A stretch of 64,000 nt of DNA. Source: Sphingobium chungbukense (lineage in GTDB: Bacteria; Pseudomonadota; Alphaproteobacteria; Sphingomonadales; Sphingomonadaceae). This document shows positions 36,801 through 44,503 of this stretch, piece after piece. Under the pieces are notes generated by a model that did no database searches, was not told the DNA's origin, and saw only the letters and a program-made list of their open reading frames with translations. The stretch lies in contig NZ_LBIC01000018.1 in NCBI RefSeq assembly GCF_001005725.1, forward strand, positions 22,459-86,458, read 5' to 3'. How positions within the stretch are numbered: the first letter of the stretch is position 1; every line of letters starts with the position of its first letter. The position numbers and the translations under genes are program-made.

Positions 36801-37035
36801 TGCGCGACTTCGGGTTCGGCTAAATTCTCCGGAAACCGTTCCCAGCCAAGATATTGTCGAAACGGCGCATCCACGACTCGGCCCTCCCCGGAAAGAGCCT
36901 ACACTCCACTGGCTGAAGGTCGAAAAACCTCACTGCCAAACGATATCAAAGGGTTACAATTTTCTTGTATATTTTATCGCTACATTTCAATAACTTGCTT
37001 AGCGGCACTTTTTGCACCGCCGTCACGAGAACCCC
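33844..37035 (-). mobile_element. Tn3-family element without resolvase
   Basis: The 3192-bp element is bounded by a 41-bp inverted repeat starting GGGGTTCTCGTGACGGCGG (33844-33884 and 36995-37035), identical on both sides. It contains only a tnpA gene; no resolvase or cargo is visible. Flanking 5-mers differ (CATGA versus GGATT), so one flank has been altered by deletion or recombination after insertion. The right end sits in the 3' end of an IS1634-type transposase gene. Confidence 0.9.
33956..36874 (-). CDS. tnpA: Tn3-family transposase TnpA
   Basis: This full-length 972-residue transposase has the N-terminal DUF4158 block (FFSLSEDDRRAVHRRRRPLNRLGVALQIGFLRLTG) and the C-terminal DDE part, with IDATTHFSWALLGR around the first aspartate, DTHGHTHFGMALANLVGFDLAPR around the second, and LTLLTNVIMTWNAVR near the catalytic glutamate. 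The ORF is unbroken, so it may still be active. It recognises the 41-bp ends described for the element. Confidence 0.95.
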   Translation of the reverse strand: MDAPFRQYLGWERFPENLAEPEVAHFFSLSEDDRRAVHRRRRPLNRLGVALQIGFLRLTGAPLNSVEMIPPQVLAHLGAELGIAPPRLASIRALYRRHRTLFEHQVAAKQALGLRDLTEHGERALNGFLRREAGDKFLVDELEQAARAWLRDHHYVQLPTRRLRSSASGARRHYDGGLLAGAVAAVGIEQTKAWPLELSETMPNGKTRLEWLRDSPASRKTKGLADHIAKIDFLKKLGADKLHLGLAAGTLKAQARSMLYRKPATLKRMRGERKTVEIACFLRLQLLRLTDDGLGMIDYRIADLWRQARTRAEAAVEDELRRHQALVLQLASLVDDENISASVVRDQMRTMLAPFLPAGAHGPSTKVGRVRRELATAGRGASELLRAASSISLDLPSTHPLAQALTTLDRVAASEMGRLPEGTPNPFGRTWAFLIDQPDREAAFGGYRAATLMLLKRSLRNGQASVDHSLEHRAPEDRLIPKAQWKKERARFVRNLAVSATPETTIRWIKDELSTALKAIDAAVSRGDIRIENNRLVVPKLKAAPEDERLKAIRRELFASVGKIQLPDLLIAIDATTHFSWALLGRTPRSEHELIILYAALIALGSDLTAADMARMTLNIEADAVGEMMRRIEANGRLPWANRLVLDHFRTLPVTKLWGGGIQASADMMSLDATRRLWTARHDPRRRTPAVGTYTHVLDQWVILHDQAVVLNRRQAGAAIEGALRHEAVDLHRVAVDTHGHTHFGMALANLVGFDLAPRLAGMNKRKLYLPRGLDVPASLRPIVSETVSTSAITRGWDPLLRIAASTKSGWCSATYVLDRFGSAARGDEAFQAGDAFGRLLLTRFLGAYLGDPAFRGMNDALLSQGESVHTLQRAIYSGPIGARHGRTPEQMAAISSGLTLLTNVIMTWNAVRIGEVRARRPNTFPDHHIMHIAPNAHEHINTKGVITIDVSPHRDRLLGGKPPAAGIRSVI

Positions 37036-37875
37036 GGATTGGGGGTAGCGAGAATAGTGAAGGGGGCGGTGTCGCTGCGGGTGCCGTGAGCAAGGCAGCG
37101 GTTCCTGGTGAAGTTTGCCAGTTCGGAGAGCAGGGTTGCAAAGCTGTGGACGGGTGAGCCGTCGTCGAGCTGGCAGCGCCTGATTTTGGCAAGCGCCCCA
37201 GCAGAGCGTTTGGCTGGGGCGACGGGATCGCGCTCAGCCTTGGCCTCCTGATCCTCATCAGCGAACATCATTTCGCGCCAGGCCTCGCGCATGTGCCATT
37301 CGACAATAGGCCAGGACGCAAAGGGAAATGCGCGCGCATCCGGTCGGCGCCGCTGAGCCGCCCCGCAGCCACGCTGGCGCTGATCGTAGCCAGCGCCGCC
37401 TCGGTCGCGCGCAGCATGCCCTCGCGCTTGTACCCCCGCAGGCGGGCGAGCTGCGGATTACGGCAGGCGACCAGCCTCTCGCCGGGATAATCGCGATGAG
37501 TGAACTCGAACAGATTGCGCTCGTCGAACAGATCCAGCTGGAGCACGCCGTCTGAGGCGAGGCCGCGGATCACCCCAGTCTTCTGGGCGGTGATCCAGTC
37601 GGTACCGTCGATCTGTGCGATCTCCTCGATCGCCTTTTGCGAGATCATGCCGCGGTCGCCGACGATGACCATCTTATCGATGGCAAAGACGTTCTTCACC
37701 CGCTCGATCTAGGGGATCAGGGTCACCGGGTCGGCGGTGTTGCCGTCATGGACCGAAACCGCCACCGGACAGCCGCGGGCATCGGTCAGCATCCCAAGTT
37801 GACCTGAAGGGTGCGGGCCTTGCGATCGCGACTGTAGCCGCGCTTGGCCAGCGGGCAGTGCTTGGGGGCCAGCTC
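37036..37875 (-). pseudogene. Broken IS1634-type (IS4-like) transposase
   Basis: Minus-strand pieces show the middle part (IDKMVIVGDRGMISQKAIEEI, NLFEFTHRDYPGERLVACRNPQLARLRGYKREGML) and the C-terminal part (MREAWREMMFADEDQEAKAERD, DGSPVHSFATLLSELANFTRN). An in-frame TAG interrupts VTLIP-IERVK near 37711, and further shifts occur near 37300 and 37800. The last codons (ATPNP) are cut by the Tn3 element end. No intact product is possible. Confidence 0.75.
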
Positions 37876-37889
37876 AAGTCCGAGCCTAT

Positions 37890-38099
37890 ATGGCCAAGCT
37901 ACAGCGTGGCATTGAATGCGTTGCCGTCCGAGACGGAACCTTCAAGGACATGAGCGCGCTTTATCCGGCATTGCGCATGGTCCATTGTGAGCATCATTAT
38001 ATTTCTGCTCGCCGCGCGCAGATGCCCCATCTCTTGTTGTGGCGCTTCCTTGCGAGCATGGATTTGATGGTACGACTGATGAACCGGCTCAAAAACTGA
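37890..38099 (+). CDS. Unrecognised gene fragment
   Basis: A 69-codon frame encodes a basic peptide with ECVAVRDGTFKDMSALYPAL and LLLWRFLASMDLMVRLMNRL. The frame is open further upstream into the IS1634 scrap, so this is probably the 3' end of a gene cut by that element. No family is recognised; it may equally be a chance frame. Confidence 0.35.
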   Translation: MAKLQRGIECVAVRDGTFKDMSALYPALRMVHCEHHYISARRAQMPHLLLWRFLASMDLMVRLMNRLKN

Positions 38100-38398
38100 C
38101 AGTGGACAGGCCCATGCCGCTTTTTATGTTTTAGCGAGATAGTGCCGCTTGATGACACCCATGATCCTGCGGTATACTATTGCCAGACGCATTGCAGGCC
38201 AAAATCTGGCGCTATTGGAGTCTTGCGATCTCCGGAAAACGACACAGTTTACATAGACAGTGATGGTATTGCTATTAACATAATATATATTATCAAACTT
38301 TTTATCGTTTTAAATCAATGAGTTAATTTTTACTCCACCGACATCGAGTGGCCCGTCCGCCGGTGCAAGCGGCCCGACTTTGTCCAGCGCGCTCTGGA
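38100..38398. other. Gap before the DUF4143 ATPase gene end
   Basis: About 300 bp, AT-rich between 38260 and 38330. No gene or clear repeat is seen. Confidence 0.4.
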
Positions 38399-39646
38399 TC
38401 AGGTTGACCAGAGTACGGAGACTGGAACGCCAGAGATCCTCTCGCTGACCGGCCGCAAGCCATCGTGATCATGTAGCACCAGGCCACGCACGAACTTGTC
38501 GCCGGCCGCCGCTTCCAACTTGCGTAACCCCGAAAAATCTCCCCTGCGCAATGTAGCGGAGGCTTTGACCTCAATGCCCACAACCCGGCCTTGTTGATCC
38601 TCAAGCACAAAATCCACTTCGTCGCCGTCCTTGGTCCGGAAGTGCGAAAGCGTTACTCTCGCTTCGCTCCAACCGATGAGCTTTCGGAGTTCCGCCCCCA
38701 CAAAGCTCTCGAGCAGCGGCCCGAAGCGGTCCGGGTCGGCTTGCGGCGGGACCGGACTGAATTGACGAAGCGCGGCGAGTAGCCCGCTATCCAGGAAGTG
38801 ATGCTTGGGAGTCTTGATCAGCCTCGATATGCGATTGCTGAACCATGGCGGCAGCGTATCGATCAGGAACATGCGCTCAAGGGTTTCGATATAACGCCCC
38901 ACTGTCGCCCTTGAAATCTGAAGGGCGGATGCAATGTTGGCATGATTGGACAACTGTCCAGACTGTTCCGCGAGCAGCCGAACCAGCAGCGGCAGCTTTT
39001 CAAGCTGCTCGATCGTTGCGATATCACGAACATCCCTGTCCAGGATCAAGGTCAAGTAGTCGTTGAACCATTTGGCACGGCGTCGTGCATCCTTTCGCCC
39101 GATGGCTTCGGGATATCCTCCGCGCGAGACGAGCTCAGCCAGATCTTGCCCAACAACAGCATCGGCCACACGGAGCGGCTCGTTGCTGAAGAACCGGTCG
39201 AGCGCGTCTCCAGAGCGATCAAGCAACTCTGATTGCGCAAAGGGAAAGAGTTCGACGATCTCAATCCGCCCCGCCAGTGAATCGCCGATTGTTGGCAGGG
39301 CCATAACGTTGGCCGAGCCTGTAAGCAAAAACCGGCCCGGCGCAGTGTTAGTGTCGACCGACTGCTTTATTACCAGCATAAGCTCTGGAGCCCGTTGAAT
39401 CTCATCGATGACCGCACCCTGGAGGTTCCGGATAAAGCCGACCGGATCATTCTTGGCACTGGCAAGGATAGCCGGGTCGTCCAGGGACAGGAATGGACGC
39501 TGATCATTCACAAACTTGCGCACCAGGGTCGTTTTTCCAGCCTGGCGCGGCCCTTCAACGAGGACTACCCGCGTGTCCTCGAGTGCAGTTGCAACAGCCT
39601 TCTCGGCGCGCCGCTCCACGAGCGGGGATGTGGGTGCCATACTCAT
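38399..39646 (-). CDS. AAA ATPase with DUF4143 nuclease-like C-terminal domain
   Basis: This 415-residue protein has a Walker A VLVEGPRQAGKTTLVRKF near residues 29-46, Walker B GAVIDEIQRAPEL and sensor LLTGSANVM. The C-terminal DUF4143 domain is restriction-endonuclease-like, with GDEVDFVLEDQQGRVVGIEVKAS carrying the D...E-x-K pattern. Proteins of this build are common on plasmids and in islands but have no settled function; defence or DNA-repair roles are guesses. Two 13-bp direct repeats lie just upstream. Confidence 0.9.
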   Translation of the reverse strand: MSMAPTSPLVERRAEKAVATALEDTRVVLVEGPRQAGKTTLVRKFVNDQRPFLSLDDPAILASAKNDPVGFIRNLQGAVIDEIQRAPELMLVIKQSVDTNTAPGRFLLTGSANVMALPTIGDSLAGRIEIVELFPFAQSELLDRSGDALDRFFSNEPLRVADAVVGQDLAELVSRGGYPEAIGRKDARRRAKWFNDYLTLILDRDVRDIATIEQLEKLPLLVRLLAEQSGQLSNHANIASALQISRATVGRYIETLERMFLIDTLPPWFSNRISRLIKTPKHHFLDSGLLAALRQFSPVPPQADPDRFGPLLESFVGAELRKLIGWSEARVTLSHFRTKDGDEVDFVLEDQQGRVVGIEVKASATLRRGDFSGLRKLEAAAGDKFVRGLVLHDHDGLRPVSERISGVPVSVLWST

Positions 39647-39668
39647 GGCTGCTTGCTACATTAAAATA

Positions 39669-39703
39669 CGTCCAATCGTCAATATATGTCCGTCCAATCG
39701 TCA
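39669..39703. repeat. Two 13-bp direct repeats upstream of the DUF4143 gene
   Basis: CGTCCAATCGTCA occurs at 39669-39681 and 39691-39703, 22 bp apart (two helical turns), 23-57 bp upstream of the minus-strand start. This spacing fits an operator, perhaps of the gene itself; the regulator is unknown. Confidence 0.5.
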
Positions 39704-39849
39704 GTCAGCGTTCGGCTACATGCTCGTAAGCTGGAATTCAGGCTTTCCGAGCCAAGCCGGTTTTCCTCAACATTGAGAATCCATCGGCCGCCTGGAAATC
39801 TCCCTCTCCCCATAGCGTCAGCACAATCTACCGGCAGGTCGCGTTCGCT

Positions 39850-39987
39850 ACCTAAACGCAACGCATATGCGAAGATCGAGTATCGCTACACCGATATAAC
39901 GATTATAAGGTGAGCGCGGGCTCACAGAGCGTCAGCCTGGGCTTCAACCGCCACCAGTTTCTCGGAGGCATCGGCTTCCGCATGTAA
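39850..39987 (+). pseudogene. C-terminal relic of an outer-membrane beta-barrel protein
   Basis: Translation gives NAYAKIEYRYTD, then after a one-base shift YNDYKVSAGSQSVSLGF and NRHQFLGGIGFRM, stopping at TAA 39985. The alternating pattern and terminal aromatic-hydrophobic strand ending in GFRM are typical of the last strands of an Opa/OmpA-like porin. The rest of the gene is absent. Confidence 0.5.
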
Positions 39988-40262
39988 TGGACGTGCAGGG
40001 CGGGCGGCAATCAGAGCGCGCGCCCTGTTTGCATTGGACAGTGATTAACGCAGGTGCCGATTTGACCGATTTAAAGGCAGCGGCCTAGCGGGTCGGGAAT
40101 TCTTGAACCCGCATTAGACCGATTGACGCGGACACGGCGTGGCATCTCACCGGTGGCGCAGTTTCAAGTTCTCTTACCCATGAAATACGCTCAGTCGGCT
40201 ACTCCCAGCGGCAGGAACCTAGCTCCGACCAGTGGACAGCGCGGTTTCTCGCCCCCATCTTC
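39988..40262. other. Gap before the SirB1-like gene
   Basis: 275 bp with no supported gene. Frames are short and lack signals. Confidence 0.4.
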
Positions 40263-41162
40263 ATGGCAAAACGGGGCTTGAGCGCTCATGCATGGGCAAG
40301 GCGCGGCGCAGGTAAAGGATATGAGTTGAACGACAGCATCGCCTATCTCGGTCTCCTTGCCGATGAGGAGATCGAACTGGACAGCGCCGCACTGATGTTG
40401 AGCGCCCTGGATCATGAAGGCACGGACATCGAGCCCTATCTCGACCAGCTTCGCGCTATCAATGCCGCCGTCGATTCGGCGCGCGACGGCATTGAGGCGA
40501 AGTATCTGCAGTCCGGCGAAGCACAGGGCGCGCTGCTCGCGCAGTTGATCGGTGCCGATTTCGGTTTTGCGGGCGACAGCGAAAGCTACGACGCGCCGCT
40601 CAACGCCGACATGATCCGCGTGCTCGACCGGCGGCGCGGCCTACCCGTCAGCCTCTCGATTCTCTATGTGGCGGTCGCGCGGCGAATGGGCTGAACGGCC
40701 CACGCGCTCAACACGCCCAGCCATGTGTTGGTGAGCATAGGACCGCCAAAGGCGCCGGCGCTGATCGATCCCTTCCACGGTGGATCGCTGATCGAACCCG
40801 AAAAACTGATGACGCTGCTTGAGCGTGCGCTGGGACCAGACGCCTCGCCAAAGGACAGGCATGTTGCGCCCATGTCCAATCGGATGACGCTGGTGCGGCT
40901 TCTGATCAACCAGGCGACCCGTGCGGAACAGGCCGGCGACACGGCGCGCGCCTGCGCTCTTTACGAGCGCATGACCGTGGTAGCGCCGGAACATGGCGCT
41001 GCCTGGTGGACACTGGCCCGGCTGCAACTGGTCGAGGGGCAAGTCGATGCCGCACGCGCCAGCCTAAGCGCCATGCTGGAAATCACGCGCGATCCCGAAC
41101 GGCGAGGGCAAATCCATGCAACGCTCAATCGGCTTGCAGGGCAACCATCAGGCCGCGGATGA
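40263..41162 (+). pseudogene. SirB1/transglutaminase-like protein gene with one internal stop
   Basis: The frame is open from 40263 to 41162 except for a single TGA at 40692-40694. Before it comes the SirB1 N-terminal part (LADEEIELDSAALMLSALDH, RRRGLPVSLSILYVAVARRMG). After it, the same frame continues with TAHALNTPSHVLVSIG and a TPR-like C-terminus (ACALYERMTVVAPEHGAAWWTLARLQL). The stop occupies the place of a tryptophan expected after RRMG, so a TGG-to-TGA change is likely. Reading through would give a normal-sized protein; selenocysteine is not supported. Confidence 0.7.
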
Positions 41163-41474
41163 AACGGAAGACATGCTTCACCAACCTTGCCCGACATCCT
41201 TGTCGATGCTGAGGTGTGTCCCATAAGGAAGGACCTACAACGTCGTGTGGAGCTTTGAAGTTTGGGTCGCTATTGCCTCATCAGGCGGTGACTGCGCGAA
41301 CGGGAAGCCTTCTACAAAGCCCTCATTGACAAGACTATGCCCTTACGAATGGGGCCAATGGCGCAAAGCGATGGAAGCTTCGATAGCGTGGGTCTTGAAA
41401 TTCGATCGGGTGCAAAGCATGTCCCTGCCGATGACGATCGACCTGAACAAAGCACCCAAGGCATCTTGAAGGCG
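41163..41474. other. Gap between SirB1-like gene and dNTPase gene
   Basis: 312 bp. Open frames exist, but none shows a recognised protein. The dNTPase frame extends upstream to 41337, but that part is not conserved-looking. Confidence 0.4.
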
Positions 41475-42812
41475 ATGAGCTGGTCAGCGCGTCGTGAGGG
41501 CTGGAACCCGCAAAGTGAGGATGCCCGCGACGATGGGGATGTCGATTATTCGCGCGTCATCCACTCGGCCGCCTTCCGCCGGTTGCAGGGCAAAACCCAA
41601 ATCCTGAACCTGGGTGACAGCGACTTCTACCGGACCCGCCTCACCCATTCGCTTGAAGTGGCACAGATTTCGGGCGGCATCGCGCGCCAGCTCGCCAAGA
41701 GCTTTCCCGACCATCCAGCCGCCACGCTTCTCCCCGACCGCGGCACGATCCATTCGATCGGCTGCACGCATGATTTCGGCCACCCTCCTTTCGGGCATGG
41801 CGGTGAAATCGCGCTGAACTATTGCATGCGTGAGGCGGGCGGATTTGAAGGCAATGGCCAGACATTGCGCATTCTGGGGCGCCTGGAGCATTTCTCAGCG
41901 AACACCGGGGCGAACCTCACCCGCAGGACCATGCTCGGGGTGCTGAAATACCCTGTTGCCTTCAGCGCGGTGAATAACCCGTCGATCACCCCTGCCCTCC
42001 TCGACGGTCCTACCACCCTCAAGATCCTCGACGGCAAGGCGTGCAAGCCCCCCAAATGCTATCATGACAGCGAGCAGGACATTGTCGACTGGGTCCTTGC
42101 GCCGCTGTCGATTGAAGACCGCGAAGCTTTTCAATCCTTCCTTCCGCAGCCGGGGAAACACGGCAGGTCGGTCCATAAATCGCTGGATTGCTCGATCATG
42201 GACGCGGCCGACGACATCGCCTACGGCGTTCATGACCTCGAGGACGCGATCGCGCTTAACCTCGTAACCCGCGAAGGTTTCGCGACCGCGGTGCAGGATC
42301 GCTGCCCCACCTTTCTCGATGCCTTGAAAGAAAAATATCCCGGCGAAAGTGCCAACAACGTGTTCTCGCACATGCTGGATGGCCTGTTTGGTAGCGCTGC
42401 CTCGCGCAAGCGCTTCATCGGCCGCTTGGTCCATCACTTCCTGACGGCGGTCGAATATGTCGAACTGGAGCAATTTGCCGAGCCGCTGCTGCGGTACCGA
42501 GTACAGGTGCGGGACGGGCAGCGGCAGTTCCTCGACGTTCTTCAAAACTTCGTCGTCCGTGAAGTGATCACCAGTCCCGCCGTTCAACATCTGGAATTCA
42601 AGGGTCAGGGGATGGTGATCGCGGTCTTCGAAGCTATGCAGGCCGATCCAATCCGCCTCCTGCCGCGTGACGAACTGGAGAGATTCGAGGCAACCGGCGG
42701 CGACCTGCGCATCATCTGCGATTATGTGGCAGCAATGACCGATACCCATTTGCTCAAGACATATGAGAGGCTGTTTTCTCCACGTATGGGCTCGGTGTTC
42801 GACCGGCTCTGA
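41475..42812 (+). CDS. dGTPase-family dNTP triphosphohydrolase
   Basis: This HD-domain enzyme starts at ATG 41475 with GAAGG upstream. The motifs are ordered: DYSRVIHSAAFRRLQGKTQI, TRLTHSLEVAQISGGI (first metal histidine), CTHDFGHPPFGHGGE (HD pair), and DAADDIAYGVHDLEDAI (last aspartate). Family members hydrolyse dGTP or other dNTPs to nucleoside and triphosphate. Some close relatives defend against phage by depleting dNTPs, so on this accessory replicon a defence role is possible. Housekeeping nucleotide control is the alternative. Confidence 0.9.
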   Translation: MSWSARREGWNPQSEDARDDGDVDYSRVIHSAAFRRLQGKTQILNLGDSDFYRTRLTHSLEVAQISGGIARQLAKSFPDHPAATLLPDRGTIHSIGCTHDFGHPPFGHGGEIALNYCMREAGGFEGNGQTLRILGRLEHFSANTGANLTRRTMLGVLKYPVAFSAVNNPSITPALLDGPTTLKILDGKACKPPKCYHDSEQDIVDWVLAPLSIEDREAFQSFLPQPGKHGRSVHKSLDCSIMDAADDIAYGVHDLEDAIALNLVTREGFATAVQDRCPTFLDALKEKYPGESANNVFSHMLDGLFGSAASRKRFIGRLVHHFLTAVEYVELEQFAEPLLRYRVQVRDGQRQFLDVLQNFVVREVITSPAVQHLEFKGQGMVIAVFEAMQADPIRLLPRDELERFEATGGDLRIICDYVAAMTDTHLLKTYERLFSPRMGSVFDRL

Positions 42813-42913
42813 AAACCTCGCTGTCAGGACGGACAACAGAGGCAAGCGACCGCTTCCCAGTTCGCCTCGGGAGGAATAGGATCGCCGCCCAACGACTCGC
42901 AGGAGAGGTCGTA

Positions 42914-43087
42914 ATGAGAACATCCGACGACGCCGGCTGTCTGCTACTGCCGCCTCACGAGACGCGAAATGCGATAGACACCCTGGTCCGGGAAGGCCCG
43001 GAGTCCATCACCATTCATAGAGATCTAGTCATCCGTCGTTACGCACGCGCGATGGCTACCATGCGTCCGCCCTCGAATTTCCACTGA
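42914..43087 (+). CDS. Small hypothetical protein (57 residues)
   Basis: The frame begins at ATG 42914 with GGAGAGG 5 bases upstream, a strong ribosome site. It encodes a basic, soluble peptide with RNAIDTLVREGPESITIHRD in the middle. No family is recognised. It lies 101 bp after the dNTPase gene on the same strand and is convergent with the next gene. Confidence 0.5.
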   Translation: MRTSDDAGCLLLPPHETRNAIDTLVREGPESITIHRDLVIRRYARAMATMRPPSNFH

Positions 43088-43135
43088 TCACGCGGCCGCG
43101 GAGCCGCTTCGCAACAGACTTCCCTCCAACGCCCC

Positions 43136-43687
43136 TCAATGGCGTTGGAGTGCTCGTTTGACCTCGGGTGTAATCGTATAGACCGCCTCCCGCTGCGCAC
43201 CGCGATTGGGATGATCAACGCGATATCCCTGATAATGCCGGTGCAGGAGCCCAGCCCGGACAAGATCCGAAACTACCCGGCTGACATTGCTCCTGCCAGA
43301 TCGCAGAATACGGGACTGGACCTCCGCATCGAGCCGTTGTTCGATGTCGCGGGGGTCAGCCCCCTGCCCTGCCGCAGTCTCCAATCCCGCCCTAACGGTG
43401 TCGATCATGGCGCGACGTCGGCAATCGCGCTGCGCCAGTGGCGCCAATGCCTGGCATAGCCAGTCGCGTACCGGAACCCTTCCCTGCTCCCCTCGAACAT
43501 AAGGGCCGACGCTGCCATTGCTGCCGGCTTCCTGCGCGATCAATTTCAGGACCAAGAGCGCATAGCGCGGGCGTTTGGAAACGATCGATATCCGATCCAC
43601 CAGGTCTGGAAGCGCAACCCGCACAGGCGGCCGAGGCGCCGCTGGCGGGATCTGCGGTTGCTCGAAAAGGTCAGGCTGATAGAACAT
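43136..43687 (-). CDS. Hypothetical protein with C-terminal winged-helix-like region
   Basis: This 183-residue protein has a Pro-rich N-terminus (FEQPQIPPAAPRPPVR) and a helical middle. A C-terminal segment (SNVSRVVSDLVRAGLLHRHY...AVYTITPEVKRALQRH) reads like a winged helix-turn-helix with a beta wing. It is the only gene between the dNTPase block and HU. Neighbouring HU and transfer genes suggest a plasmid DNA-binding protein. No named family is recognised with confidence. Confidence 0.65.
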   Translation of the reverse strand: MFYQPDLFEQPQIPPAAPRPPVRVALPDLVDRISIVSKRPRYALLVLKLIAQEAGSNGSVGPYVRGEQGRVPVRDWLCQALAPLAQRDCRRRAMIDTVRAGLETAAGQGADPRDIEQRLDAEVQSRILRSGRSNVSRVVSDLVRAGLLHRHYQGYRVDHPNRGAQREAVYTITPEVKRALQRH

Positions 43688-43859
43688 ATCAGGAATCTAG
43701 CACATGCTGAGTCGGTGTGAATCCCCCTTTGTAACCGCGCCAAACAAAAAGCATGGATGACACTTTACCGGCCCAGAGCCAGTGTTTTCGGGCAAATCCC
43801 CTCTTCCGGCCGGCCATTTTCCGTCCTATGCACGGCACTCCATCAGAGGAAGCCTGCAT

Positions 43860-44135
43860 ATGAACAACACCGATCTCGCTGAAGCCCTGGCCGCCGATCA
43901 TGGCCTCACCAAGGCTGACGCCCGCAAATATGTTGACTCGGTCTTCACCTCGATCGCCTCCGCCGCCGTCAAGGGCGACGAGGTGTCGCTGAACGGCTTC
44001 GGCAAGTTCAAAGTCAAGGATAGCCCGGCCCGCGAAGGCCGCAACCCCTCGACGGGCGCGACCATCCAGATCGCTGCGTCAAAGAAGCTGACCTTCACGC
44101 CCGGCAAGGCGGTCAAGGACCAGCTCAACGGCTGA
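43860..44135 (+). CDS. HU-family DNA-bending protein
   Basis: This 91-residue protein begins at ATG 43860 behind AGAGGAAG. It has the HU/IHF pattern: NNTDLAEALAADHGLTKADARKYVDSVF, EVSLNGFGKFKVKDSPAREGRNPSTG with the DNA-arm RNP-type motif, and ending FTPGKAVKDQLNG. HU proteins bend and compact DNA. On a plasmid it can assist replication, partition or oriT complex formation. It is divergent from the preceding gene and converges on the relaxase gene. Confidence 0.95.
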   Translation: MNNTDLAEALAADHGLTKADARKYVDSVFTSIASAAVKGDEVSLNGFGKFKVKDSPAREGRNPSTGATIQIAASKKLTFTPGKAVKDQLNG

Positions 44136-44503
44136 AGCATAGTACGCCGCCGATTTCGGTCGGTGGCGCACCATTGTCAATGTTGGAGGTTTCGTGAACT
44201 GGCGAGGTTCACGGATCACGCGTTTCCAGTCACTTAGCCATTTTCATTTCGTTGGTTGATAGCGAATTGGCTCGGCAATGTTGGGAAAGAGCGGACTGAG
44301 CGGTATTTGGAAAGCACCCAATTCGCATGACGCGTCGGCGTTCGCGACGGGATTCAGTACGGACAGCCCCAACCAGTTCGCTTTCTACCAACATAATTCG
44401 CGAAACTGCCAACATCGACAACCATTCCCGCAAAGATTCATCCGTGACACTTTAGCGCGCAGCGGCACATAGCCGGTAAAGTGTCACAGGTGCCATTCCC
44501 CTA
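44136..44503. other. Gap between HU and the relaxase gene end
   Basis: 368 bp between two convergent genes. No gene is supported. A weak GC-rich inverted repeat follows the HU stop and may serve as a terminator. Confidence 0.4.

Noticed and set aside
40692..40694. Selenocysteine reading of the TGA in the SirB1-like gene
   Set aside because: No SECIS-like hairpin is apparent and the family does not use selenocysteine; a Trp-to-stop change explains it.
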